Assembly (NCBI GenBank): GCA_037384225.1
Contig: JARROD010000144.1
Span: 1-9,996 of the forward strand
Source of the DNA: JARROD01 sp037384225
GTDB lineage: Bacteria; Pseudomonadota; Gammaproteobacteria; Pseudomonadales; Cellvibrionaceae
Reading direction: 5' to 3'
Length of the DNA: 9,996 bases
The translations under genes and the position numbers were made by a program. Positions 1-7,885 of this stretch are shown piece by piece. How positions within the stretch are numbered: position 1 is the first letter of the stretch; the number at the start of each line of letters is the position of its first letter. Under the pieces are notes generated by a model, which worked only from the letters and a program-made list of their open reading frames with translations, had not been told where the DNA came from and ran no database searches.

Positions 1-20
1 ACCCCGGGTTATTGAGAAGT
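1..20 (+). repeat. Copy of the CCCGGGTTATTGAGAAG repeat core, cut by the window edge
   Basis: Positions 3-19 read CCCGGGTTATTGAGAAG. Related copies lie at 8964-8983 (+), 9821-9840 (-) and 9905-9924 (+). The closest is 9908-9924, which differs at one base in 17. At 8921-8980 and 9822-9883 the core is the right end of a longer repeat of about 60 bp, so here the rest of the unit could lie just left of the window. The core ends about 24 nt before the fabV start codon, so it sits in the fabV 5' leader or promoter zone. Confidence 0.6.
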
Positions 21-43
21 TACCCTTTTAACAGGATAATTAA

Positions 44-1240
44 ATGATTATTAAGCCAAAAGTCCGCGGATTTATCTGTATCAACGCCCACCCCGGGGGA
101 TGTGCCGCCAATGTGCGGGAACAGATCGAGTTTATCCGCCAACAGGACCCGATCGCCAATGGGCCTAAAAACGTACTGGTGATTGGCTCCTCCACCGGCT
201 ATGGGTTGGCATCGCGAATTGTGGCGGCCTTTGGCTGTGGCGCCAAGACACTGGGGGTGTTTTTTGAAAAACCCCCTACAGAAAAACGTCCCGCGACAGC
301 AGGTTATTACAATGCGGCGGCCTTTGAGGCAGAGGCGAAAAAAGCCGGCCTCTACGCTGAAAGCATCAATGGCGACGCTTTTTCCAACGCCTGTAAACAG
401 CGCACGATAGAATTGCTGAAACAAAAAATGGGGCCCGTAGACTTGGTCGTGTACAGCCTCGCGGCCCCGCGCCGGGTGGACCCCGAAACCGGTGCGGTTT
501 ACTCATCGGTTCTAAAACCCGTTGGCAAATCCTATACATCGCAAAGTCTTAATACCGATACCCTGAAGATCAGTGAAGTAACGATGGAGCCGGCCTCGGA
601 AGAGGAGATTGCCAATACGGTCAAGGTGATGGGGGGCGAAGACTGGGAGCTGTGGATAAATGCGCTGGCGGACGCAGGCCTGCTGGCAGAAAATTGCAAA
701 ACAGCCGCCTACACCTATTTGGGGGAGAAGCTGACCTGGCCGATCTATGGGCGCGCCACCATCGGCAAAGCGAAAGAGGATCTGGATCGGGCAGCGCAAG
801 CGATTACAGCCAGACTCGAACCCTTGAATGGTGACGCCCGGGTGTCGGTGCTCAAAGCCGTTGTGACCCAGGCGTCTTCAGCGATTCCGATAATGCCGCT
901 GTATATCTCCCTGTTGTATCGGGTAATGAAAGAGGCGGGGACGCAGGAAGGCTGTATTGAACAGTTGTACCGTCTGTTTACCGAGGGCCTCTATACGGAT
1001 TCGCCGCGCCTCGATGGCGAAGGCCGCCTGCGCATGGACGAGCGGGAACTGAAGCCGGAGATTCAGGCCCAAGTCGAGGCGCTGTGGCCGCAGGTGACCG
1101 AGGAGAACCTATTCGAGATAACCGACTACAAAGGCTACAACGAAGATTTTCTGAAACTGTTCGGCTTTGGTGTCGACGGCGTCGATTACGAGGCCGATAT
1201 TAGCCCTCTGGTCGAGGCCGATTTTCACACGGGTGACTAA
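44..1240 (+). CDS. fabV: Enoyl-[ACP] reductase FabV (trans-2-enoyl-CoA/ACP reductase)
   Basis: This is an NADH-dependent reductase that reduces the trans-2 double bond of enoyl-ACP, the last step of each fatty acid elongation cycle in the cytoplasm. The product is 398 residues, the usual FabV length and longer than FabI. Visible marks are a Rossmann dinucleotide-binding segment GSSTGYGLASR (residues 48-58), the stretch VVYSLAAPRR (135-144), and the FabV active-site pair Y235-x8-K244 in IYGRATIGKAK, with the same numbering as the characterised Yersinia enzyme. The ATG has an AGGA ribosome site 7 nt upstream (33-36). FabV is the family known for poor inhibition by triclosan. No FabI is seen here, so whether FabV is the only enoyl reductase of this organism cannot be judged. 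A repeat core lies directly upstream. The next gene starts 1 nt after the stop, suggesting co-transcription. Confidence 0.96.
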   Translation: MIIKPKVRGFICINAHPGGCAANVREQIEFIRQQDPIANGPKNVLVIGSSTGYGLASRIVAAFGCGAKTLGVFFEKPPTEKRPATAGYYNAAAFEAEAKKAGLYAESINGDAFSNACKQRTIELLKQKMGPVDLVVYSLAAPRRVDPETGAVYSSVLKPVGKSYTSQSLNTDTLKISEVTMEPASEEEIANTVKVMGGEDWELWINALADAGLLAENCKTAAYTYLGEKLTWPIYGRATIGKAKEDLDRAAQAITARLEPLNGDARVSVLKAVVTQASSAIPIMPLYISLLYRVMKEAGTQEGCIEQLYRLFTEGLYTDSPRLDGEGRLRMDERELKPEIQAQVEALWPQVTEENLFEITDYKGYNEDFLKLFGFGVDGVDYEADISPLVEADFHTGD

Positions 1241-1241
1241 A

Positions 1242-2126
1242 ATGGCGGATCTACACCGCAGTGTAGTCCCCCTGGACTTCCGGTCCGACGCTGCCGTCGT
1301 CGTCAGCGATTTGATCCGGCGCATTACCGCACCCAACGCCGGGCCCATGACCGGGCCTGGCACCAATACCTATCTCGTTGGTGTTGAGGCGGTGGCGGTA
1401 ATCGATCCGGGGCCGGATGTTGACAGTCATATCGAGGCGATTATGGCCGCCGCCGGTGATCGTATCCGCTGGCTGGTGGCAACCCATACCCACCCGGATC
1501 ACTCACCGGCGGCACACAAGCTCCAGGCGTTGACCGGCGCTGAACTGATCGGCGCGGCGATGCACGATGATGGGCATCAGGATATTACGTTTCAGCCGCG
1601 AGAAAACCTCCAACACGGACAAAAGCTGACAACGGCAGAGTTCATGCTAGAAGCCGTCGCCACGCCGGGGCATGTGGGAAATCACTTTTGTTTCTATCTG
1701 CACGGGGAACGCACACTGTTTACCGGTGATCATATAATGCAGGGAGCGAGCGTTGTCATCATTCCGCCGAGTGGTGATATGGCGGATTACATTGCCTCCC
1801 TGCAACGCTTGCTTCACTATCCGGTCGAACACCTGGCGCCGGCTCACGGGCACATCATGGCTGAGGCTGAGCGAGTGGTGAAAGAGTTGGTGGAGCACCG
1901 CCTGCGGCGCGAAAACAAGGTGTTGGCGGCGCTGGCTGGACAGGTGCAGGCGAGCTTGGATTTACTCTTGCCGCAGGTGTACAGCGATATCGATCCGCGC
2001 CTATTGCGGGTGGCGAAACTGTCTTTGTGGGCGCATTTGCTGAAGCTGGAAAAAGAGGGAAGGGCGGCAAAGCACGCCGAGAAGCATTGGCTGTTCGGCG
2101 AGGAACTGTGGCAATTGACAGAATAG
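1242..2126 (+). CDS. Metallo-beta-lactamase-fold hydrolase, LACTB2-like
   Basis: The product has 294 residues. The metal-binding set of the superfamily is complete: THTHPDH gives H82, H84, D86 and H87. The others are H144 in TPGHVGNH, D163 in TGDH, and H202 in APAHGH. The N-terminal TGPGTNTYLVG and a basic helical C-terminal region (about 205-294) ending in WLFGEELWQL match LACTB2-like proteins, which carry a small helical or winged-helix domain after the hydrolase domain. Human LACTB2 is a ribonuclease, but many relatives have unknown substrates, so I do not assign one. The start at 1242 is preferred over an in-frame ATG at 1167 because the latter lies deep inside fabV and its first 25 residues lack family character. 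The gene follows the fabV stop by 1 nt, so translation is probably coupled. Confidence 0.9.
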   Translation: MADLHRSVVPLDFRSDAAVVVSDLIRRITAPNAGPMTGPGTNTYLVGVEAVAVIDPGPDVDSHIEAIMAAAGDRIRWLVATHTHPDHSPAAHKLQALTGAELIGAAMHDDGHQDITFQPRENLQHGQKLTTAEFMLEAVATPGHVGNHFCFYLHGERTLFTGDHIMQGASVVIIPPSGDMADYIASLQRLLHYPVEHLAPAHGHIMAEAERVVKELVEHRLRRENKVLAALAGQVQASLDLLLPQVYSDIDPRLLRVAKLSLWAHLLKLEKEGRAAKHAEKHWLFGEELWQLTE

Positions 2127-2137
2127 AGGTGGTCATC

Positions 2138-2386
2138 GTGGATACGTTAACTCATACTATGAATAACCTGTTTGAACAACTGGGATTGCCTTGCCGCGAT
2201 CGGGATATAGAGGCATTTGTCCACCGGCATAAACCTCTGGCAGAAGGTGTAGCACTGGCGGATGCAGTAATCTGGAGTGACAATCAGGCCGAATTCATTC
2301 GCGAGGCCATAGACCTGGATTCTGACTGGGCGGAAGTGGTCGATCAACTGGATGCCAGGCTGCGACAATTTCAAACGTCTCATTAA
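2138..2386 (+). CDS. DUF2789 family small protein
   Basis: This small acidic protein of 82 residues has the pattern HTMNNLFEQLGL near the N terminus, followed by an FIxxH-like helix and a C-terminal SDWAEVVDQLDARLR. That is the layout I associate with DUF2789, a small helical family of proteobacteria without a known function. I chose a GTG start at 2138 because a strong AGGTGG ribosome site lies at 2127-2132. An ATG at 2159 would begin at MNNLF and cut off the HTMNN start typical of the family. It lies 11 nt after the metallo-hydrolase stop and is probably the last gene of the fabV cluster. Family assignment is from recall of the sequence pattern. Confidence 0.8.
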   Translation: MDTLTHTMNNLFEQLGLPCRDRDIEAFVHRHKPLAEGVALADAVIWSDNQAEFIREAIDLDSDWAEVVDQLDARLRQFQTSH

Positions 2387-2412
2387 CCCGCGAGGTCGAA
2401 TTGCCTTATAAT
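2383..2412 (+). promoter_or_regulatory. Putative sigma-70 promoter for the lipid A acyltransferase gene
   Basis: A perfect -10 hexamer TATAAT lies at 2407-2412, with a -35-like TTAACC at 2383-2388 (four of six consensus bases) separated by 18 bp. Transcription would begin near 2419, giving a leader of about 23 nt before the ATG at 2442. The -35 overlaps the stop codon of the preceding gene. The ribosome site of the downstream gene is weak. Confidence 0.5.
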
Positions 2413-2441
2413 CCGCGCTTTTTGTCATTCGTGCGCATGTA

Positions 2442-3383
2442 ATGCAAAGACCTCGTTTAACCACGGCTTTATTCCACCCCCGATATTGGCTGACGTGGCT
2501 GAGTATCGGTATGTGGTGGTTGATCAGCCAATTGCCCTATCGCATACAGTTGATATTGGCGCGCCCATTCGGGTGGCTGATGTTACTTTTTGGCAGACGC
2601 CGGCGACACATCGCCCTGCGCAATCTGGAGCTGTGTTTTCCCGATCGCAGCGACGCCGAACACAGGCGCCTGCTGCGGGAGAACTTCTATTCCACCGCCA
2701 TGGCGTTTTTTGAAACCGGCATCGCCTGGTTCTGGTCCCGGCGCCGGTTGCGGCGCTTGTTTACCATTGAGGGGCTGGAGCATCTTGAAGCGTCCAAGGG
2801 GCAGGGTGTGCTGCTGATGGCAATGCATTTCACCACGCTGGATATCGGTGCGTCGTTCATGAGTATTTGTTGTTCGATCGACGGTATGTACCGGCCCCAC
2901 CGCAACCTCGTTTACGATTTCATTCAGCACCGTGGCCGCGGCCGCCACAACCCGGAGTCTGACCCCATGCCCCGCGACGATATCCGCGCTATGATGCGGG
3001 CGTTAAAAAAAGGCCGCGTCGTCTGGTACGCGCCGGATCAGGATTACGGTCGTAAACGCAGTGTGTTTGTACCTTTTTTCGGCATAGAAGCGGCCTCGGT
3101 AACGGCCACGGCCAAGTTCAGTCTCCTGGGCAATGCCCGGGTTATCCCTTTTACCCACACCCGTCTCGCCGGTGGTAAGGGCTATAAAGTCACCGTGTAC
3201 CCGCCGCTGGAAAATTTTCCCTGTGGTGACGATAGAGCGGATGCGCGCAGAATCAATGCTTTTGTGGAGGCCCGTATTCTGGAACATCCGCAGCAGTATA
3301 TGTGGGTTCACCGGCGCTTTAAATCCCGCCCCCCCGGGGCGGAGGATCTCTATGGGCTGCCGCCCAAACACCGTACCCGCTGA
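2442..3383 (+). CDS. Lipid A biosynthesis acyltransferase, LpxL/HtrB family
   Basis: This inner-membrane acyltransferase transfers a secondary fatty acyl chain from acyl-ACP onto the Kdo-lipid A precursor. The product has 313 residues, against about 306 in E. coli LpxL. Visible marks are an N-terminal hydrophobic anchor with FHPRYWLTWL (residues 11-20) and the HX4D catalytic motif H129-FTTL-D134. Also present are YRPHRN (150-155), YAPDQDYG (196-203) and QYMWVHRRFKSRP near the C terminus (285-297), all typical of LpxL/LpxM/LpxP. The sequence does not show which acyl chain or which position is used, so no specific symbol is given. It has its own promoter-like sequence and stands between the fabV cluster and dapA. 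Together with bamC downstream it makes the region rich in outer-membrane biogenesis. Confidence 0.93.
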   Translation: MQRPRLTTALFHPRYWLTWLSIGMWWLISQLPYRIQLILARPFGWLMLLFGRRRRHIALRNLELCFPDRSDAEHRRLLRENFYSTAMAFFETGIAWFWSRRRLRRLFTIEGLEHLEASKGQGVLLMAMHFTTLDIGASFMSICCSIDGMYRPHRNLVYDFIQHRGRGRHNPESDPMPRDDIRAMMRALKKGRVVWYAPDQDYGRKRSVFVPFFGIEAASVTATAKFSLLGNARVIPFTHTRLAGGKGYKVTVYPPLENFPCGDDRADARRINAFVEARILEHPQQYMWVHRRFKSRPPGAEDLYGLPPKHRTR

Positions 3384-3449
3384 GCACACGCTCGTTGATT
3401 GACCAAAAAACTATAAATAAACCCGCTGTGGAACTTGTCTCAGAGCAGG

Positions 3450-3479
3450 GGCGTCAGTACCATTACGCCTTTGCTTTTT
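3450..3479 (+). terminator. Weak terminator-like hairpin between the acyltransferase gene and dapA
   Basis: GGCGT (3450-3454) and ACGCC (3465-3469) form a 5-bp stem with a 10-nt loop, followed by TTTGCTTTTT (3470-3479). The stem is short for an intrinsic terminator. It could end the upstream transcript or be part of the dapA leader. Nothing more definite is visible in the 112-nt gap. Confidence 0.25.
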
Positions 3480-3495
3480 CCGACGGAGATTTTCG

Positions 3496-4371
3496 ATGAT
3501 TCAAGGTAGCATGGTTGCCCTGGTGACCCCCATGACCTCTGATGGTCAACTCGACTGGGATAGCCTCCACAATCTGGTAGCTTGGCATCTGGAAAAAGGC
3601 AGCCATGGGCTTGTCGCCGTAGGTACGACGGGCGAGTCCTCCACCCTGAGCGTGGACGAGCATCTGGAGGTGGTCCGCCGCGTAGTCAAACAGGTTAAGG
3701 GCCGTATTCCCGTTATCGCCGGCACCGGTGCCAACGCTACCGATGAGGCGGTGACACTGACGGCGGCCGCCAAAGAGTGTGGAGCGGACGCCTGCCTTTT
3801 GGTGACCCCTTACTACAATAAGCCGACTCAGGAAGGTTTGTTTCGCCACTTTGAGCACATTGCCAAATCCGTAGCCATTCCGCAGATTTTGTACAATGTC
3901 CCTGGGCGCACAGGCGTCGATATGACGGCGCAGACAGTGATCCGCCTGGCCGCAATTCCCAATATTGTCGGCATAAAAGAAGCCACGGGAGATATGGCGC
4001 GCGCGGGCGATATTGTAGAAGCCTGCGGCGATGATTTTGCGGTTATATCCGGGGACGACTTTACGGCCGTGGAATTGATGCTGCTGGGGGGCAAGGGCAG
4101 CATTACCGTAACCGGTAACGTGGCGCCGGCGCAACTGGCACGGATATGTGATTTGGCTGTTGCCGGGGAAGCTAAGCTGGCCCGGACACTGGATAAAGAA
4201 TTGTTACCTGTGCACCAAGCGATGTTTTTGGAGTCAAATCCGATACCGGTAAAGTGGGCTGTCGCAGAGATGGGACTAATTGCTCCCGGAATTCGCTTGC
4301 CGATGACGCCGTTGTCGGAACAGTTCCACAGTCAGGTTCGAAGTGCTTTGCGGGAGGCCGGTTTGCTTTGA
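3496..4371 (+). CDS. dapA: 4-hydroxy-tetrahydrodipicolinate synthase
   Basis: DapA condenses pyruvate with aspartate semialdehyde in the cytoplasm. This is the first committed step of the diaminopimelate/lysine pathway and feeds both protein and peptidoglycan synthesis. The product is 291 residues, one short of the E. coli enzyme. Key residues are in the expected places: the Schiff-base lysine K161 in GIKEATGD, Y133 and R138 in YNVPGRTGV, and T44-T45 in VGTTGESSTL. The ATG has a GGAG ribosome site at 3484-3487, 8 nt before the start. It is followed 22 nt later by bamC, the same arrangement as in Pseudomonas and E. coli (dapA-nlpB/bamC). Confidence 0.97.
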   Translation: MIQGSMVALVTPMTSDGQLDWDSLHNLVAWHLEKGSHGLVAVGTTGESSTLSVDEHLEVVRRVVKQVKGRIPVIAGTGANATDEAVTLTAAAKECGADACLLVTPYYNKPTQEGLFRHFEHIAKSVAIPQILYNVPGRTGVDMTAQTVIRLAAIPNIVGIKEATGDMARAGDIVEACGDDFAVISGDDFTAVELMLLGGKGSITVTGNVAPAQLARICDLAVAGEAKLARTLDKELLPVHQAMFLESNPIPVKWAVAEMGLIAPGIRLPMTPLSEQFHSQVRSALREAGLL

Positions 4372-4393
4372 TTCAGAATAATGGCGTGACCTT

Positions 4394-5581
4394 ATGATTA
4401 AATCTCTATTCAATTCGGCTCTGGTAGTGGCACTTGCCACTGGCATAAGCGCCTGTGGTTCTCTGTTCGGAAATGAAGGTTATTTCCGCGATCGCGGCGA
4501 CGATTACCTTAAATCCGATACGATTCCGCCGATGAAGGTACCGGAAAATATGCAGACAGGGGCTGTAGAGCAGCTCTATGTCATTCCCAGCACCAAGGTT
4601 GAGGAGCAGGAATTTGCGGAAGAAAGCTACGAAGTCCCACGGCCACAGCCACTGGCGGCCAACCAGGCTACCGAGCAGGTCAAGATTCAACGCCTGGGAC
4701 AGAATCGCTGGATTCTGATCAATAAACCCCCGAGTGAAGCCTGGCCACGGGTGCGAAATTTTCTCAGCCGCACAGGCCTGCAGGTGGCGTTTACCGATGC
4801 CACCAACGGCATTATTGAAACCACCTGGCTACAGTTTAAAGACGATCCCGAGAACAGAGACCGTTATCGATTGCGGATAGAGCAGGGTGTGCAACCCGAC
4901 AGTACTGAAATACATGTGCTGCACATGAGTGTGGACAAATCGGCAGTCAACGCGAATCTGACGTGGCCGAAAAATTCTGTCAATCCCGAGCGTGAGTCCT
5001 GGATGATCGACGAATTGTCGGCGACTCTGGCCAGTGAGAGCGGAGACGGCGCAGCCTCACTGTTGGCGCAGACCATTGGCGGCAATGCCAAGGTACAGTT
5101 TGTCAATGCACAGGGCGAAGCTTATTTGCGTATGGAGCTGGATTATCTGCGAGCCTGGGCCACAATGGGTTATGCACTTCAGCGCGAGGGCTTTACACTT
5201 TGGGACGAAGACCGGGAGGTCGGTGTTTATTACGCCGGTTACTCGACACCGAAAGATGAGGAAGAGTCCGGTTTTTTTCGCGGTTGGTTTGGTGGCGATG
5301 ATCAACCGGTCATTACCAGCCCTTACACACTGGAACAGATTCTGGCGCATTTGCAATTGCCGGATAATCCTGAAAACCGCCAGGTTTTGGCCAGTCTCAG
5401 TGGCCGCACATCGGATAATTCTATAGGCGAACCGCTGCCGGCTGTGCCGGGCTATCTGGTGTTTGTGCGGGCGGTGGACAACAACAATATCGAGGTGCGT
5501 ATTCGCGATGGTTACGCCGAAAAGCTCAGTGCCAAGGAAACCAAAAGACTGCTGAAAGTCATACGCCGGAATTTGATTTAG
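4394..5581 (+). CDS. bamC: Outer-membrane protein assembly factor BamC (NlpB/DapX lipoprotein)
   Basis: BamC is a lipoprotein subunit of the BAM complex, which inserts beta-barrel proteins into the outer membrane. The product has a lipoprotein signal peptide with lipobox ISAC, the lipidated cysteine being C21. Next comes an extended N-terminal segment containing YFRDRGDDYLKSD and PPMKVPENM (about 30-53), resembling the unstructured BamC region that lies on BamD. Two helix-grip-like domains are expected at about 98-210 and 235-395. The protein is 395 residues against about 344 in E. coli. Part of the extra length is an acidic insertion around residues 285-310. The ribosome site is poor. The immediate dapA context strongly supports the call. 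Confidence 0.92.
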   Translation: MIKSLFNSALVVALATGISACGSLFGNEGYFRDRGDDYLKSDTIPPMKVPENMQTGAVEQLYVIPSTKVEEQEFAEESYEVPRPQPLAANQATEQVKIQRLGQNRWILINKPPSEAWPRVRNFLSRTGLQVAFTDATNGIIETTWLQFKDDPENRDRYRLRIEQGVQPDSTEIHVLHMSVDKSAVNANLTWPKNSVNPERESWMIDELSATLASESGDGAASLLAQTIGGNAKVQFVNAQGEAYLRMELDYLRAWATMGYALQREGFTLWDEDREVGVYYAGYSTPKDEEESGFFRGWFGGDDQPVITSPYTLEQILAHLQLPDNPENRQVLASLSGRTSDNSIGEPLPAVPGYLVFVRAVDNNNIEVRIRDGYAEKLSAKETKRLLKVIRRNLI

Positions 5582-6339
5582 TGCGTTTCGCTTCGCTCGG
5601 CAGTGGCAGCCGAGGCAATGCCACGCTGGTTCAATGGCGGGGAGAGAGCCTACTGGTGGATTGCGGATTTACCGTTAAAGAAACGCAGCGTCGGCTGGCG
5701 CGATTGGGAATCGACGTTGAGCAACTGGCGGGAATTTTGGTAACCCACGAACACAGTGACCACATCAAAGGGGTTGCTCCCTTAGCGAGGAAATATCACT
5801 TACCGGTTTTTATGACTCCCGGTAGCTTTCATAGCCGGGAACTGGGTCCCTTGCCGCAATTGCACTTGATTGAGGGGTATCGTGCGTTTGACGTCGCCGG
5901 AATCAGGGTTACCCCCGTAGCTGTTCCCCACGACGCCCGTGAACCCACTCAGTTTGTGTTTGAAGCGGGCCAGAGGCGACTGGGGGTGCTGACCGACCTG
6001 GGTGGTATTACGCCGCATGTGGAGAATTGTTACGCCAAGTGCGATGCGCTGGTGCTGGAAGCCAACCACGATCCGGCCATGCTCGCTTCGGGACCATACC
6101 CGCCCTCGCTAAAGCGGCGAGTGGGTGGTTTTTGGGGGCATTTAAACAATCAGCAGGCAGCTGGGTTTTTGCGGCGGGTCGAGGTGTCGCGGCTGCAACA
6201 CTTGGTGGTTGCTCATATTAGCGAGAAAAATAATTCCGTCGCCCTGGCGCGACAGGCTCTGGAAGAGGTCTGCGCCGAAGTGGGACAGGTGCACTACGCC
6301 TGTCAGGATCAAGGGTTTGAGTGGTTGCATATTGAATGA
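5581..6339 (+). CDS. Metallo-beta-lactamase-fold hydrolase, WalJ/YycJ-like
   Basis: The 252-residue product belongs to a different metallo-beta-lactamase branch from the gene at 1242. It opens with MRFASLGSGSRGNATLV and has THEHSDH (H56, H58, D60, H61), H117 in VPHDA, D139 in LTDLGG, LEANHD (159-164), GHLNN (186-190) and AHISEKNNS (211-219). These are characteristic of the WalJ/YycJ-type subfamily, which includes proposed nucleic-acid processing enzymes. The substrate of this protein is not known. The start is GTG at 5581, whose first base is the last base of the bamC stop TAG, so translation is probably coupled. The same gene sits between bamC and purC in Pseudomonas. Confidence 0.9.
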   Translation: MRFASLGSGSRGNATLVQWRGESLLVDCGFTVKETQRRLARLGIDVEQLAGILVTHEHSDHIKGVAPLARKYHLPVFMTPGSFHSRELGPLPQLHLIEGYRAFDVAGIRVTPVAVPHDAREPTQFVFEAGQRRLGVLTDLGGITPHVENCYAKCDALVLEANHDPAMLASGPYPPSLKRRVGGFWGHLNNQQAAGFLRRVEVSRLQHLVVAHISEKNNSVALARQALEEVCAEVGQVHYACQDQGFEWLHIE

Positions 6340-6417
6340 AAATAGATCGGTGCTCCTTTCCGGGGACGATCCGATTGAATACGGTTTTAACATTGATGAA
6401 GACAAAAAGGTTTAGTA

Positions 6418-7131
6418 ATGGAAAAGCGCGATGAACTCTATGCGGGTAAAGCCAAATCGGTTTTTAAAACCGATGATGAGGATCGTTTGATCTTATTTTT
6501 CCGCGATGATACTTCTGCGTTTGATGGTAAAAAAGTCGCTCAGCTTGATCGCAAGGGCATGGTGAACAATAAATTTAACGCGTTCATCATGGAAAAACTG
6601 GCGGCGGCGGGTATTCCTACCCATTTTGAAAAACTGCTTTCGGATCAGGAAGCGCTGGTCAAAACACTGGCTATGGTTCCCGTGGAATGCGTGGTGCGCA
6701 ATATTGCCGCGGGTTCTATCTGCCGGCGCCTGGGGGTTGAGGAGGGAATCGACCTGGTGCCGCCCACATTTGAGTTTTTTCTGAAAAACGACAGTCTCGG
6801 CGACCCCATGATCAATGAATACCACATTGAATCCTTCGGTTGGGCCAGTGCTGAAACAGTGAAAAAAATGAAGGAATTAACCTTCAAAGCTAACGACGTG
6901 CTCAAATCCCTGTTTCTGGAAGGCAACATGTTGCTGGTTGACTACAAACTGGAGTTTGGTTTGTTTAAAGGCGAAGTTTTTCTAGGCGATGAATTTACGC
7001 CGGACGGTTGCCGTCTGTGGGATAAGGATACTCGGGAAAAGCTCGATAAAGACCGCTTTCGCCAGGACTTGGGGGATGTGGTTGAGTCCTACGAACTCGT
7101 TGGCCGGCGTTTGGGGCTGAGCTTCGATTGA
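6418..7131 (+). CDS. purC: Phosphoribosylaminoimidazole-succinocarboxamide synthase (SAICAR synthetase)
   Basis: PurC joins CAIR and aspartate, using ATP, to make SAICAR in de novo purine synthesis in the cytoplasm. The product is 237 residues, the same as E. coli PurC. Typical segments are LYAGKAKSV (residues 7-15, nucleotide-binding loop), RDDTSAFDGKK (29-39), VECVVRNIAAGS (89-100) and GDEFTPDGCRLWD near the C-terminal third. The ATG has an AGG ribosome site about 8 nt upstream. The 78-nt gap to the preceding gene contains no clear promoter or terminator, so it may be transcribed from upstream. It is the last gene before a long gene-free region. Confidence 0.97.
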   Translation: MEKRDELYAGKAKSVFKTDDEDRLILFFRDDTSAFDGKKVAQLDRKGMVNNKFNAFIMEKLAAAGIPTHFEKLLSDQEALVKTLAMVPVECVVRNIAAGSICRRLGVEEGIDLVPPTFEFFLKNDSLGDPMINEYHIESFGWASAETVKKMKELTFKANDVLKSLFLEGNMLLVDYKLEFGLFKGEVFLGDEFTPDGCRLWDKDTREKLDKDRFRQDLGDVVESYELVGRRLGLSFD

Positions 7132-7181
7132 TGTAATTGCAACATTTTTAGCTTTTCAGACTTTCCTTTAAGGCGATAGAG

Positions 7182-7207
7182 GCGGGCGCCCTTTTACGGT
7201 CGCCCGC
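7182..7207 (+). terminator. GC-rich hairpin downstream of purC, possible terminator
   Basis: GCGGGCG (7182-7188) and CGCCCGC (7201-7207) form a perfect 7-bp stem around a 12-nt loop, 51 nt after the purC stop. There is no following run of T, so it is not a classical intrinsic terminator. Its position is the only support for ending the purC transcript. Confidence 0.3.
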
Positions 7208-7601
7208 GCCGTTTGCTGTCTGTAACTCTTCCAATATAACCGGAAACAGCCGCCGGGGTGTTGCTGTGGGCGCAAACTTATCCCCAGCTTTGGCGCAAGT
7301 TGGCAGGCAAATTATGAATGTTGATATTTGTGACACTTTTGGCGATTAAAGTGTGCATAGTAGGCCAAGTTGGTGCTTGCTTTACCTCGGTTTATTAATT
7401 GACCTGACTAAGCTGTCAATGTTTTTCCACACACCGTGAAAATTTTGACGAGCTTGACTGCCTGCTTCCATCGAGCCCTTGACAAATCCGAATCAATTAA
7501 CATAACCGTTTGATTTATAAAGGATTAGAATAATTGTGCACTTTGTCGACAATTTGAGGGGCAGGCTGACAATATGGGGCTTTGCGGGCAGTTTTAAATA
7601 G

Positions 7602-7636
7602 TCATTCACAGACTTATCCACAGATTCTGTGGATTA
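7602..7636. promoter_or_regulatory. Cluster of DnaA-box-like sites forming a 19-bp palindrome
   Basis: TTATCCACA at 7614-7622 is a perfect match to the E. coli DnaA box consensus. TGTGGATTA at 7628-7636 reads TAATCCACA on the other strand, one base from the same box. TCATTCACA at 7602-7610 is also one base away and points rightward. The two right-hand boxes build a palindrome ATCCACAGA-T-TCTGTGGAT (7616-7634). Further matches in the same region are TTTTCCACA (7423-7431) and TTATCCCCA (7278-7286). DnaA binding is inferred from sequence only. A palindromic site of an unrelated regulator is the alternative. Confidence 0.45.
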
Positions 7637-7880
7637 TTGTGTTGCTGTGGGGATTTTGGCAAAACGGCATCATTATTTACAAAATTATTGACACAGAGGC
7701 GGGGAAATCTGGAATTTGCTTTGCGGTAACGGATAAGAGGCTTTATCGAAGTGTTTAATTGTGGTTTTATACTCCGCTTCAACTACAGTTGATTCAACGT
7801 TAGTTTGAATTCAGATTTAAACACTGGTATCGATATTGTTTCGGAAACTTATTTCTACAACGATTCAACCACAGATAATG

Positions 7881-7885
7881 AGGAG
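7881..7885 (+). promoter_or_regulatory. Ribosome binding site deciding a GTG start for the PilZ gene
   Basis: AGGAG at 7881-7885 stands 8 nt before the GTG at 7894. The nearby ATG at 7898 is in another frame and would not give the PilZ protein. Confidence 0.65.

Noticed and set aside
1167..1241. Upstream ATG of the first metallo-hydrolase gene
   Set aside because: It would add 25 residues overlapping fabV with no family likeness. The ATG at 1242 directly after the fabV stop fits better.
3395..3417. dapA promoter with TATAAA at 3412
   Set aside because: The -10-like word is good, but the TTGATT and TTGACC words lie only 11 and 7 bp away, and nothing resembling a -35 is at 17 bp.
3463..4134. 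223-codon frame on the minus strand inside dapA
   Set aside because: It is antisense to a certain dapA, with a composition typical of a shadow frame and no recognisable domain.
7479..7506. Sigma-70 promoter from TTGACA at 7479
   Set aside because: The -35 is perfect, but the hexamer at the right spacing (CATAAC or ATAACC) is a poor -10, and no transcript boundary supports it.
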